From positions 5,832,643-5,896,642 of the forward strand of contig OX419347.1 in the NCBI GenBank assembly GCA_948470475.1: a stretch of 64,000 nucleotides of DNA. The letters run 5' to 3'. The translations under genes and the position numbers were made by a program. The notes under the pieces are model-generated. The model saw only the letters and a program-made list of their open reading frames with translations. It did not search any database and was not told where the DNA came from. The stretch's first letter is position 1. The number at the start of each line of letters is the position of its first letter. This DNA comes from Galaxea fascicularis. Lineage: Eukaryota; Cnidaria; Anthozoa; Scleractinia; Euphylliidae. Shown here piece after piece: positions 1 to 11,379 of this stretch.

Positions 1-1733
1 CACAAAAGTTGGAAAACGTAGTTTTTGCGCCAGTTCCCTTGAAAATATCATGCAAGCATGCTGACCACGTTAAACTTATTTCCTTGGAAGGCGGTGGACA
101 TTCAGGTTATAGTCATTATTAATATTAATAAAACTATCTTACCTAAAACAACCTGTTTGCCAACACTGAAATACTTCTGTCAAATAGGCAGAATTTTTTA
201 TGGCGTCTCTCTGCAATTCTGAATAAGTTATGCACATGACAACGTTTGCGACAGAAAGTCAAACACAAAAAATACAACTGAAACAAGTTAAAAAGTGAGG
301 ACTTCTGCAGCGAAGAGTTGACACTTGAATACACTTTTAGATCGGCACGAGTATCAGCCCCTTGATACAAACCTTTAATAGAATAAATCCTTCATCAAAC
401 AAGAAGAGCCAATTTGAGCGAAAGTATTTTGCCAAAGGGCCAACATATTGTATGCAAAGCCTGAAATTTGAGAATCTGCATTGTGGCATGTTAGAACATG
501 GTATTTTCTAATTTTGATGCCCACAATTTTTTTTTTTTTTTTACATAAGAACCTTTTTAATTTTGGCAGGCAGAACTGGTTCTTATGTGTATAGTGCTTT
601 ATTCCTAATGATCAGCCTGAAGGTTCCTAATTCACTTGTTCTTTTTTGTGGGTGTTCACTGTATTTGACTTCAACTTGTACTTAGATCATTTTAGTTCAT
701 ACGTTTTTCAATATGATTAAATTTACAGACATTTTTCCTGTAAACGAAAAAAAGATGGCACCCCAGATTTTTCTGTTTTCATATTCTCCTATCCTCTTCA
801 TTGATGTCACGACTCGCCATCCTAATATATTACGGTATTTCCTGACAACCACTGAGGTGGTGTGTATTCTTCCGCACTGTTGTTCTTACATTGAATGATT
901 AATAACTGCATACGTTAAACTATCCGCTTGGCAAATTAAACTTTTCTGTCAAAACTTTGTAGATGTTATGACGGTACAACCAAACATTGAAATCCGGTTA
1001 TGTCGCAAAAATCTCAGTTGCGACAAACTCAGGCCGGACAAAGCAGGAATCACAACTGAAGTGTTGTAAACAGTAAAGTCGTTAAAACAGCGGTTTTAAG
1101 GCTCCATACACATTTACTTGGGTCCTTTACACCAATAAATGAAGCATTTCTGTTGACTTTAGGAGAAAAATAAACAAACACTCTTCTTAACTTAATTTGA
1201 TAATTTTCATTAGCACGAACAGTTAGATCTCTCACATTTTCGTACTTTCCCGAGTTTAAAGCCACCTCGTTCAGAAACAATTTCTCTACCAAGAAATCTT
1301 TTCTATGGAAATCATTCGAAAGCCCTGATACAATAAAGTCAACGCCTTAGAGTTATTTTAATTTTGTAAAACTAAGAGTTTGAAAAATAATGTGTACCTT
1401 GTTCTCAAAAGACATAAATGATAAACCATTCGTAATTAGCGTGTTGTTTTCGATTCTGCGAAATTATATCAATTCAATTCTCGAGAATGAAAGGTCGCAC
1501 ACAAGCCAAATAGCATGAGGTTTTGAATAGTTTGTCGATAGAGCGCTAGAATTATCGGAAATTAGACAAAATCCCACAAACTCAACAACGAACGAGGACG
1601 AGATTAAATTGAAGAAATTCATTTCCTTGTTTAGGCTTTTAACTAGTTTTGTCAAAAAGCAATAATCTGACATATAAATGATCAATTATCCGGGGTAACT
1701 TTTTTTTGCAATGTGAGGGAATTCTGCCATGAA

Positions 1734-2169
1734 ATGAAGCAGATATTATTAGCCAACTTTGCGATGTTTTTTCTTCTCGTTATTTGCCTTGCAGGTGAGA
1801 ATTCAAGATGTTTTTCATAATTATTGCAACATACAGACCAAAGAACTCGTAATAAGTAACGAGAGTTTTCATTTTGCGACCTTCCACGTCGTTCATATAG
1901 GAGTCATTTCTGCAGAGATGTTTCTCCACTGAGTACATTCTGGATACAATGAAAAAGGGCGGCCGTCTTAATTTGTTTTTACTCAAAAAACCGAATTAAA
2001 CGCGGTAGACTGTCGTCTCTTGTTTATGTTTTTGTGTCCTTGTCGGCAAGGGAAAACATTTACGGGGAACACTGGGTGGGAATTCATTGTGACTGCGACA
2101 GATCAGTTTTTGACAAAATCGAATGCTATCCTCGAAAACTCTTCAGTCGCCACTGCATGGAACCGATAA
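1734..2169 (+). CDS. Possible small secreted protein, two exons
   Basis: Family not recognised. Exon 1 (1734-1794) begins at an ATG and encodes a clear signal peptide (MKQILLANFAMFFLLVICLA) ending in a phase-1 GT donor (gtgaga). Exon 2 is proposed at 2051-2169, after an AAG acceptor preceded by a T-rich tract. It is in the matching phase and gives a predicted product of 59 residues. One base out of frame with the proposed stop, the DNA continues to read as a similar Asn/Thr/Ala/Val-rich sequence with another NxT site (about 2165-2203). That suggests a frameshifted or mis-assembled 3' end. AATAAA follows at 2312-2317. The exon-1 signal peptide is convincing; the second exon is inference. Confidence 0.3.
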
Positions 2170-2311
2170 TACCACGGCGGCTGTGGCATCAGAAGAATAT
2201 TAAACATCGTAATTTACGTACATTTGTAGCAAAACTATTGGATTTTCCTCCGATCCCTACTCGCTATGAAACTAAGACCTGCCGATTTTGTTATCTCGCA
2301 ATGTTGTTTTG

Positions 2312-2317
2312 AATAAA
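2312..2317 (+). other. Polyadenylation signal AATAAA
   Basis: A canonical hexamer lies 143 bases after the proposed stop of the small secreted gene. Its meaning depends on that weak gene model. Confidence 0.3.
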
Positions 2318-2533
2318 GTGGCTCGCAATTCATGGATGTCTACGGAGTGATTGTTCTGGTCTTTTGTTACTGGATCTAACGATGTTGTTGACAGTCTCAT
2401 CTGCCCGTCAAATTCTAACCCACTAAATCCACATTCATCTTTCTCTCTTCCCTCCGTGACATCATCGATTTTGCGTGATTCACACCAAAATGGGCCATGG
2501 TGTTATTTATGATCAGATTTTGCTTTGTTTCAG

Positions 2534-5500
2534 AGAGGGGATGACCAAGCCGTCATCATTAGCCGACACAAAAATGCCTGGGACTGGATCCAAGAGACCG
2601 CAATTTTCCTGGGAAGATATCTGCATGTACTTGTATGGTCACAAGCCAATTGAGCCCGCATTTCTTGCTGTCCAACGAAAACCGTCCAAGCAAGGCGAGA
2701 ATTGCCAAGGTAACAGAACAGTATTTTGCAGTTCTCAATAAAATGTCTGGCATTTAACATTTAAGGCATTGTAAACAATGACTGACTAAATTTGATTTTT
2801 TTATAAGTATTTAATAAGTAAGCTATAGTAAGTAATTCTCGCTTAACTCTGCGCTGATAATGCAAATGATTTCATTATTTGGTTGACTAGTTTTTCAAGT
2901 AAATACATTAAGGGTTAAGGTGTTTTTACAATGTTTACTCATCAGCTGAGCAAGAGACTGCCTAAAAATGACCTTATTTATAAAAATACATCTTGCTGGA
3001 AGTAAATGTGGATAGTCTGGCAAGCAGTAATGTAACGGTACCAGATACAGCTTACAACTATGTGCTGGATCTTCTCTGCAATGTTGTAAGGGTCTCTTAC
3101 AATTTAGGGTTTTGTTTGACCTCACGTGACGAGAGTGAAAAGAGATTGTGAATTTTCAGCTTGATAACGAATGAGAATGCACACTGTCATGTGCATATTC
3201 AGTAGAATGCGTGTGATAAAATTGATCAAGATGACTACTGGATTGTTTCAGACACTTTCATATTCCACAAACCTCATCAAAATTGGAAGTGAATATTCCA
3301 GAAGTCATTAAGAGGCAGGTCATTTGGAGAGCTTCGCCTATACCTTTAAAAGCCTTGGCATGACTTCCAAGATGGGTAAACAACAGAGCACGACTCGTAA
3401 CCTAGATCACTAAGATCGACATCATAATAAAGAAGTTCCATTGTATTTCTAATGCAATGCCATTACTTTACTTAACAGAGAGAAAGAAAAAGCGTTGCTC
3501 ACCACCAAGCCCATCCTTAGTATTCCCGGATGAAGTAAGGCTTTGCAAGTCCAGTGTACCTGGGGCAGAGTACGGAGTGTGTGCCGCTCAGCCCATTCCT
3601 CCAGGGACTTGGATCGGTCCGTATGAAGGCCAGGTTGTCAAACGCGAGGAGCTGGATGAGAGAATACACAACAATTACATGTGGGAGGTAGGATAACTTT
3701 TATGTAGGGCTGTTCCGCTAAAATGTTACACACTGGATGCCTAAACATCCTCAATGATACAGGCGCGGATCCAGGATTTTTTAATGGGGGGGGGGGGGGG
3801 GGTGGCTGATACAGTCGGTCACCAAACTATGCTATATTTTTTGGGACCCATGCATGTATTTCCTTTTTTTCACGTATTAGATTTTAATGGTGGGCTTCTC
3901 CGAAGGGGGAAGGCTAGCCACCCAATCCACCTCCCCTGGATCCGCCCCTGATGATGCCGGTCAAGAAAAATAGCTTGAAGCGTAGCTTCAAAGGGTTGCT
4001 TGTTTGTTTTCATACGAGGCATCGGAAGTAAAACGTAGTTGATTTGATATGCTTCATATGACTCAGATTCTGCTCTTTCTGCTCTTGCCAATTGGTTCCA
4101 GTTATTGTCAGGAAACAAATAAATCAGAAAATCGTTAAACAATTGGACAACCAAACAACGTCATGAAATCCAAAACAGTGGCGCACGGAAATTTGAAAGG
4201 GAAAAAGAGCAATAATGATTTCCCATTTTTATTATACCCTTACATGTTATTTCCATGTTAAAATAAAATGGATTCAAGAGATTATATCCAGCAATTTAGT
4301 TTATCAATTTCTTACAAGAGTCAGTGTCTCCTTTAAAAAGAGCCTTCATTTTTTGGTACTGCTAAACATGGTATTGTTTTCGTGTGGGTATCCTGTGGTA
4401 TCCCATACTGTTGTCAATGCCAAGGATGTCCTGCTCACGCATGTAGTCATTGGGTACTTATTTTAACTCTCCGTGATAGATTTACAAAGATGGAAAATTC
4501 AGCCATTTTATTGACGGCAGCAAGGAATGCATGTCGAGTTGGATGAGGTTTATTCAGTGCGCTCGCTATAAGGAAGAACAAAACATGACGGTGTTTCAGT
4601 ACTGCGGGAATATTTACTACCGTGCGTTTAGACACATACCTGCCGGCAGGGAACTTCTCGTGTGGTACGATGAAAAATACTCTGAGTTTATCGATATCCC
4701 AGCGTTGATGAAAGCCAGGGTTGTTAAAGGTAGGCATAGGCACTTTGATTTGATCACGACGTCTCGTGGATCTAATTCAGGGAAATCTCTGTGAGTGGCA
4801 CTTCACTTGAGCAAGATTAATTCTATTAATTTCAACGGATAGAACACCTATAATCAAGGACAAAAGTGTTGAGTTATTCCCGTAAAACAAAAACTTTCTG
4901 TCAGCGAAATGTGAAAAATACATGGTTTGGGTCAATATTTATCCCTCGAGTCTCTTGAAGGGACAGAAATTAAAAAACTTACTAAAATCGATGGGGCATA
5001 TAGCAGCTCTCGTAAGGTCTCACGAGATTGCCTTGCAACCCTTCAGGCGAACAAAATAACAAACAACACAAACAATGGACCCTATCCCTAAAACAATAAA
5101 GGTGCTACACTATGCCTGCCAATGAAATTTAGAGCTTATGAAAGCTGCTACGTACAGTACTCAAATCGATAAACGTTAGGAATGAACTCGAAAACGTCAA
5201 CCCCACTTTTTCAAGTTGGCATGATCTAAAAAAGCCGTTTTTAACAAAACGTGGCCATGTACTATTTTCATTTGTCATCAAAAAATAAGCGTCCTTTGAT
5301 TTCCAGAGTTTTAGTAACAATCTACTACACTGCCCCTTTAAGTAGGCCCAACTTCACAAATTGTTGCTATGGAAACTTTCTAACCCTCATTTATGAATAA
5401 GCAGATGGCCTATTAATACGTTGTTTCGCTACCTTTTTGAAGTTAAAAAGATTTAAAGGTCTTTATAGTCACAATAATATTGTGACCATCGCAGAAAAAT

Positions 5501-8021
5501 GCCTAAACCATAAATAAATGACAGTTCTCGATATAGAAACCAGTGCTGATAGCTATCGATACCAAAGGTGCAAACCTCGTAAAATAACCTCTACAAAAGC
5601 GCTTAAAGTGAAGTTAGCTCCTCGTTTAAGAAGACGTCATTGCATACAGATGTTTCATGGAAAATGAAGTATCGATCAAGCCGGTAACGTTTCAAGGAGA
5701 AATTCAAATAGCGAGTAATGTTTCTTTGATTTTGTTCACAGAGCACACACTGCAGTGGAAGCAAACTGGGATGGATGCAGACCTTTTTTACGAAGATTCA
5801 CGGGATCAGGTATCATTAACAAACCTAATTTATATGATTTATTTAAGGATTCTATAAGAAAAATGAAATTTGTAAGCACTATATGAAGACGGTGGTAAAG
5901 GGAGGGTCTAGATCACGTTTCACGGAAATTATTAAAATTCACGAATAAAAATCACGGTTCACGGCGAATTAAGCATTTATTTCTCGTTTCACGAAAAATA
6001 ATTTTGCAAATCACGCTTCACGGCTGCTATAAAAATCACGATTCACGAGGAAAAATTAGCCATTACACATTTCACGGATCACGCGTCACGAAATACCCAC
6101 TACCCCACCCTCTATGAAACTAGTACCACATTGCAAAAAAACCTGCAAGATGATGCATTCATGAGTTGCAGATCTGGCCCAGTAACTGCAATCGAACACG
6201 ATATTGGGTTGTGACACAGTTGTTGCTCTTTTATTACTCTTAACAATATCTGGAGTAATTATATGATTTTGATATATTTACATTCATTTGTAGCTTTGAT
6301 TGTTGAAGGTAAAAAGCCACGCCCTTGGTTTTGCATGCGCCCGAAAAACTTTAATATTGATAAGGACCTCCTTCAAGTTCTTTTGACCTCGACTATTTTA
6401 TTGCTGAACATGATTCTGAATTGAAAATAAATCAATGATCTTTATTTACCCTCGGCAGTATATTTATCACAACGGCTAGTGGGGCCGAGCATATAAAGAT
6501 AAAGCAGATAAACCAGTTGGCTATATTTAAAGGATTGAACTAGGGCCTCTGCGGAACAGCATCAGCTAGCGGCCAGAGCGGGATTTGTACCCGGGGTAAC
6601 CGCATTAAAATCCAGCGCCCTAAAGCACTCGGCCATCCGAGTTTTATTGACTATTCGCCCTTGACGCAGAAATGTGAAAATATAGCCGAACCTTAACAGT
6701 CTACCAAACCCTAGGATTTATAAGACTCAACCCCAGAAAATTGAAAAGGGTAGGAATAAATCACTTGTTAGTCTGCTTCAAATGTTTCTTTTTCTACGCA
6801 AGGACTTTGATGACCCAGAGAGGGCTCTGGATCCTTTTGGACTGGGCCTGAAAGATCATGGAGAGCCCCATATTTGGAAATGTGGTCAGTGTTTGCAGAC
6901 ATTCTCCCAAAGAGTTCTTCTTCAGATGCACGTGTGTCCGCAGGTAATATTTTAGCTTGGACAGATCGCCGCTTTTTTTCGCAATGCTAAAGGCCATGTT
7001 ACACGAGGCAATTTTTCTTGCAACTTGCAACGCAACGATGACGAACAAAAAACCTTTCAAGTTGCAGAGGGTATGTCAGACGTTTGCAACTTGTCTCGCA
7101 ACGTTGCGAAAAGTAGAGGGTGGTTTACTTTTCTTGCCACTCGCAACGCAACAATTGCAGTTGCAAAATGGGGTGTTACACGTGAATTTTTTCTTGCAAC
7201 TTGCAACGCAACGTTTGTTGCGTTGCAAGTTGCGAGAAAAATTGCTTCGTGTAACATGGCCATAACTGAGGTTTTTTTTTTTTTGCAACTTGTAAAATGC
7301 GGAGTTTTCAACCTTGTTCCCATGGCCTTGAAGGGAAGAGACCTAGTTAGGGGTACTTTTCTGGAACTGAATTAGAAAGTTTGGTGTTGAGGTAAACAAC
7401 AGAGAAAAATACGGTATTGCACTCACGTTCTCGAAAAAATCTTGAATTTGGTCATTGTATGTTGTCATTTGAAGAGGATGACCCAAAAAAAAAAAAGAAT
7501 GAACAAATGCAAAATGCACGTGGAAAGAGATTGATTCTTCTCGTTAAGGTTTAATTAGTGTTTTCTGGCTTTCTTGTCATGCAATGGAAAAGCTTGGTCG
7601 TGGGCTATTGTCATCACCTATGTAACCATATAGCGAGAAAATGTCAAACATAAACCCGATTCAACTTTTCTTAGAAGTTATGATTCATGTTTGGGCTTGC
7701 TGTTACTGTTACATATCGTCTCGGTTTCAGTCCCCTGATCGTCCATACCAGTGCGGCCACTGTCCATCGTCGTTCCCAGGCCCGGCAGAGCTGAGAGAAC
7801 ACGTGGTCATTCACATCAACGAGAAGCCTTTCAAATGTGGATTTTGCGGGCGCTCATTTGCTGGTGCTACGACACTGAACAATCATATCAGAACGCACAC
7901 CGGAGAAAAGCCATTCAAGTGCGACAAATGCCATAAGATGTTCTCGCAATCCACCCAACTGAGCAGACATCAGAAATCTCCCGAAGAGTGTCACAGGGAC
8001 GGTAGCATTGAGCGAAACTGA
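2534..8021 (+). CDS. PRDM6: PRDM6-like PR-domain zinc-finger protein (5' partial)
   Basis: Transcriptional regulator of the PRDM family, nuclear, with a PR/SET domain and C2H2 zinc fingers. Coding exons are 2534-2709, 3479-3687, 4480-4729, 5742-5809, 6803-6943 and 7731-8021; all join in phase. The first exon holds the pre-PR motif DICMYLYG. The second and third make the PR domain ([10 protein letters not shown], then [11 protein letters not shown] and [10 protein letters not shown]). The fifth carries zinc finger 1 (WKCGQC...HVC, C2HC type), and the last carries three C2H2 fingers (YQCGHC, FKCGFC, FKCDKC) joined by a TGEKPFKC linker. Four fingers, the LYG motif and the wording of finger 1 fit PRDM6 rather than PRDM12 or PRDM14. 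The 5' end is uncertain: 2534 follows a good acceptor, but in-frame ATGs exist at 2490 and 2541. Whether the PR domain is enzymatically active cannot be judged. Confidence 0.82.
3760..3950. mobile_element. Short TIR element in PRDM6 intron
   Basis: The ends are imperfect inverted copies of a 'caggggcggatccagg'-type terminus (caggcgcggatccagg on the left, cctggatccgcccctg on the right). The element contains a 17-base G run (3786-3802) and no coding capacity. It lies in the intron after the first PR-domain exon. Confidence 0.6.
5895..6115. repeat. TCACG-rich repeat in PRDM6 intron
   Basis: About 220 bases in which the pentamer TCACG/CACGG recurs more than a dozen times at irregular spacing (cacgtttcacgg, cacggttcacgg, cacgcttcacgg, cacgcgtcacg). 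It is bordered by gggaggg on the left and a rough complement, ccaccctc, on the right. It looks like an internally repetitive non-coding element. Confidence 0.5.
6476..6645 (-). mobile_element. tRNA-derived SINE
   Basis: On the minus strand, about 6642-6566 reads as a tRNA-like head with an A-box (tggccgagtgc) and a B-box-like sequence (ggtacaaatcc). A non-tRNA body runs on toward 6476. It lies in the intron before the first zinc-finger exon. The tRNA fold looks imperfect, so it is called a SINE and not a tRNA gene. Confidence 0.5.
6992..7261. mobile_element. 270-bp inverted-repeat element (MITE)
   Basis: The outer 45 bases at each end (6992-7036, 7217-7261) are near-perfect reverse complements, beginning ggccatgttacacgaggc. 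The interior repeats the phrase ttgcaacttgcaacgcaac in both orientations. It sits in the intron between zinc fingers 1 and 2 of the PRDM6-like gene. The open frames across it on both strands are by-products of the palindrome. Confidence 0.8.
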
Positions 8022-8094
8022 ACAAAGGATTGGCAACATAATGTCACAGGGACGGCAACAATGAGCGAAATTGAACAAAGGATTGGCAACATAG
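7989..8094 (+). repeat. 53-bp tandem duplication across the PRDM6 stop codon
   Basis: Bases 7989-8041 are repeated at 8042-8094 with a few differences; both units begin tgtcacagggacgg and end in ggattggcaacata. The first unit holds the last codons and the TGA stop of the zinc-finger gene, so the second unit is now 3' UTR. Confidence 0.9.
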
Positions 8095-8100
8095 AACAAA

Positions 8101-8106
8101 AATAAA
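8101..8106 (+). other. Polyadenylation signal of the PRDM6-like gene
   Basis: AATAAA lies 80 bases after the PRDM6-like stop, in the expected place for a short 3' UTR. Confidence 0.6.
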
Positions 8107-9340
8107 ATACATGAAATTTTAAGGATATTAGAATTTGTTAAGCCATGATGGATCGGAAAAAAAGGAATGAGAAAATTTGTGAAATCGGAGGTAACTCCTT
8201 CGCCTCCAGTTGTAAAATGTAAAAAGATCTCTAAAATTTTGTATAACTGGTATTGTTCTTTAAAGGCTGTTCAGTTCTCAAGAAATGCCTATGGTTAATC
8301 AAAACCGGTTTTGATATATTTGTAAATAAGAAAATCTAATTTTTACTATGCTTTATGACTTTGAAGTTGTCTTTTTAGACCATTTTTAAACTAGGTCCCC
8401 AGATAGTCACCTTACATTGTTTCTGGCTATCAAGAAGTCGACGAATAGTTTTTACTGTGAGAATTAAAAGTTACGACATCACGCATAAAGTGAAGAGACC
8501 AAATTTGCTAAAGTGCAAAGTTTCAACACAAACTCGAAAAAAAATATAGAAATCTGAATTTCGGTGTTTTTGAGAAAGAAATATGTGCTCGCCGGTGAAC
8601 ATACTTTGCCAGCGCTGCATACATTTCGACTTCCTATGAAACTTTTGCATTCTTGCTAAATTCAGTGTGGAAAATAAATTTGTCCAGTCACCCGATGGTG
8701 GTCCAACATATCTCTCGCATAGTTTTCGCTATCATATTTGTCTATTGTAACCGACTTCTCTACAAGTCCTTCAAGGACTTCAAAGGCAGTGCACGGTTTA
8801 TTTGTTTATTTTGAACGAAATAGCTCACTTATTTCGTATCTTGGTCTGCCTGATCCATTAGAGTAGTAGCTGTAGTAGTGATTGACTTCAGTGGCATATA
8901 CGGATGCTCGTTGCCAGCCTTAAGCTTTTATCCGAAGTTCTGTCTGTCCGAAACAAAGGTACCCAAATTTCTTAAGATAATTAAAGAATGCTTTGCACTT
9001 TCATACAGAGTGTTGGGTGACAAAACATCTCTTGTCTGAGACATAGATCGTTTAACTAATCTTTATTAACTTGTTCGGTGGGGCCGTAGGACCCGAACAG
9101 AGGACAAGTCTGGGAATCATTTAAAGTGGTAATTTTCCCTGGCTTTACACAGACCATAGTGGACAATTTTTGAGCGGCCTTGAGCCTCTTCATCAAAACC
9201 AGCTCAGATTAGAAACAGTCTCTTTTGTGAAAACGAGTTCTCAATCAACGCAAATATGACGAATATTCGTAGGAAAAAAGATTGCAGGACGAGAAATCGC
9301 TTTTAAGGATATTCCCAGGCCCAAAACCTTTGGAAACTTT
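8107..9340. other. Intergenic DNA, no feature seen
   Basis: AT-rich spacer downstream of the PRDM6-like gene. I see no convincing exon, RNA gene or terminal repeat here. Confidence 0.5.
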
Positions 9341-9500
9341 CCAAAACGCGCCCCTAGCGTGCGTTTCTCGAAACTCCACTCGGGCTTATTTCGGGTTGCA
9401 TAAATTCTTACGAATCTTAAAAACGATGACGTTACCAGGAAAGAAATTTTGCTACAAATCTTCCCCTTCGCATCTTGAAATCATGGTTAAAGACCAGACC

Positions 9501-9578
9501 GAGTTGCTTGAAGCGTGGTTAGCGCTAACACGGGTTAATACCATGACAACCTCCAGGTTTCAATATAGCTTCTCAAAC

Positions 9579-9615
<37 letters not shown>

Positions 9616-9901
9616 TAAGCGTGAAGGAGGTTTTGATACCCGGTCTTAATTAGCATAGATTTTGACGATTTTACTTCTCCGTTTACTCCTTAGTTTTTGT
9701 TTCGATTGAGAAGATATATCAAACACTCGAGACAGTGTTTCATCGGATATCCAAACACCTCGAATTTCGTCAAAAATACTCCGCTGCGCGTCGTATTTTC
9801 AACTCTCTTCTCGGTGTTTTGATATCCCGATGAAACACTGTCGCTCGTGTTTGATATATTACTTAACCAATGGTTAGCGCTAACCATGTTTTGAGTAACT
9901 C
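9501..9901. mobile_element. TIR element with ggttagcgctaac ends, inserted in the 9355-9990 element
   Basis: The termini gagttgcttgaagcgtggtt and, inverted on the right, gagttactcaaaacatggtt are each followed by agcgctaac. No protein is encoded. Confidence 0.65.
9714..9859. repeat. 146-bp palindrome inside the nested element
   Basis: The arms atatatcaaacactcgag and, inverted, atatatcaaacacgagcg lead into a shared dacagtgtttcatcg-like stretch and caaaacacc. It is either the core of the 9501-9901 element or a third nested insertion. Confidence 0.65.
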
Positions 9902-10559
9902 TGCCCACCTTTATCGAATAAGCTGATCGCAGTTTTAGAAATGGCTTTTCGGGGCCCGAAATGTTTGCGGGACTTTCGAGAAATGAGCCCCTCGTTCCTT
10001 AATTATTCTTAATTATGACTACAGCCGCCTTAAATTAAACCGCACACACTAGGATTTGGTTTATTCACAGAGCCACGCTTTCATTTAGTAACATTTAATC
10101 TTTCCTTGCACTCATTAGTCGAATAATGTTGATACTGTAAATCGTGAAACGATCTGAAAAAAAGAAAAGATTCTCGGAAGGAGAGAACTTGTTGCGAAAA
10201 TCTTTCACATTTCAAATTCACGAAACAAAAGCCAAAACAAAGCTGTTACGTAACTCTGCCGAAAAGATAAGCCAGCGTGTGTCACGTGCTTACACGTGGT
10301 TGCCACGACAACAACGAGCAAGACTCTGTGAGGAGTGAGCAATTGGCTCGTCTTGCAAATGGCACAAAATGCCAATTATTATCTCTCTGCACCTAAACTA
10401 TGATAAAGCAAACCGTGACCAACTTCCCAGGTAATAATATTTTAACGAGGTGAAAAAAATCAAGAGATTCGTATAAGGCACAATTCAACACTTGTGGACA
10501 TAAACAAAAAATGCATTTCGGGTTTCCATTCTCCCTCTCTTTGAGAGAAAGAAAGTTTC

Positions 10560-10792
10560 ACAACTGTGACGTTCTTGCTTTTTATGTATTTGATATTGTA
10601 ATTGTATCCGTCGTCATATTCTTATTGTCTTTTTTGATTTCATCTTGTAAAACAATAACTGACGAAACCTAATTAATATAAGCTACATAGTTTCCTTTAG
10701 GTCTCCTCACCATTGTTAAATCTATTCTGTATATTTTTTTTATTGTTTTCATTACATTTGTGGTGTGGCAAAATAAATAAATAAATAAATAC
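10560..10792 (+). mobile_element. Retroelement 3' tail with (AAAT)n end
   Basis: A T-rich 3'-UTR-like stretch ends in gtggcaaaataaataaataa, a tandem AAAT tail typical of some LINE/SINE 3' ends. No reverse transcriptase remains upstream. Confidence 0.45.
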
Positions 10793-10905
10793 GTATTGTA
10801 CATGTTAAGCATCATTGAATGTGATAGTGATAAACTCCAATATATTTTTTTTCAGTGATTAGACTTCAGATTTTTGGTGTACTTCGCTGTGCGCACAAGA
10901 ATTAA

Positions 10906-11368
10906 GCCTGGTTTACACTTGCGAGATAAGCACAAGTGTTTGCGCGGCGCCGCCACGAAGCTCTCGGAACGTCTCACAGGACTGGTTGAGAAAACAATAA
11001 ACACACTGTAAATAAACAAAAAACACAATGCACCCTATCCCTGAAATAACGGAGTTTCGCGCCATGTGAGGCAAATGAAATTAGAGGTTCTAAAGCGCTT
11101 CGTGACAGCAGTAAGCGCAAAGACATTCACAATGCGGGCGACATACGCATGTGTGCAGTGCGAGTCACGTCGGTGCAGAAACAAGATGGCGGACGGTTGA
11201 AATCTTTCCCTTATGATTGTGCTTATTTCACGCCAGATCTCACTTGTGAAATAAGCATAGTGTAAGCACAAGAAAAAGGAAAATGGTTCTTTTCTTGTGC
11301 TTGTTTCACCTAGCGTATTTCTGAGCACTAGCGTATTCCATTGCTTACCTCACAAGTGTAAACCAGGC
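10906..11368. mobile_element. TTAA-flanked TIR element, 463 bp
   Basis: Both ends start gcctggtttacacttg, reading inward, as a 16-bp perfect inverted repeat that continues imperfectly. The element is flanked by TTAA on each side (10902-10905, 11369-11372). A TTAA target duplication is the hallmark of the piggyBac superfamily; assignment to that superfamily is inference, since no transposase is present. Confidence 0.7.
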
Positions 11369-11379
11369 TTAATTTTAAC

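Larger units (their letters stand above)
9355..9990. mobile_element. tttctcgaaa-family TIR element, split by an insertion
   Basis: Left half (about 9355-9497) and right half (about 9912-9990) match the intact copies at 18281-18508 and 23141-23369. Shared landmarks are gtttctcgaaactcc, atcttgaaatcat, cgcagttttagaaatggc and ggcccgaaa...gggactttcgagaaa. About 400 bases of another element separate the halves. Confidence 0.7.

Noticed and set aside
2490..2492. ATG at 2490 as the certain start of the PRDM6-like protein
   Set aside because: A strong acceptor (tttgctttgtttcag) ends at 2533, so the bases from 2490 are more likely intron; the true first exon may lie upstream.
7025..7375. Open frames of 88-116 codons on both strands
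   Set aside because: They lie across an inverted-repeat element and mirror each other; no splice or motif support.
9282..9653. A 123-codon plus-strand frame
   Set aside because: It falls within tttctcgaaa-family and nested element sequence; the matching element copies do not keep it open.
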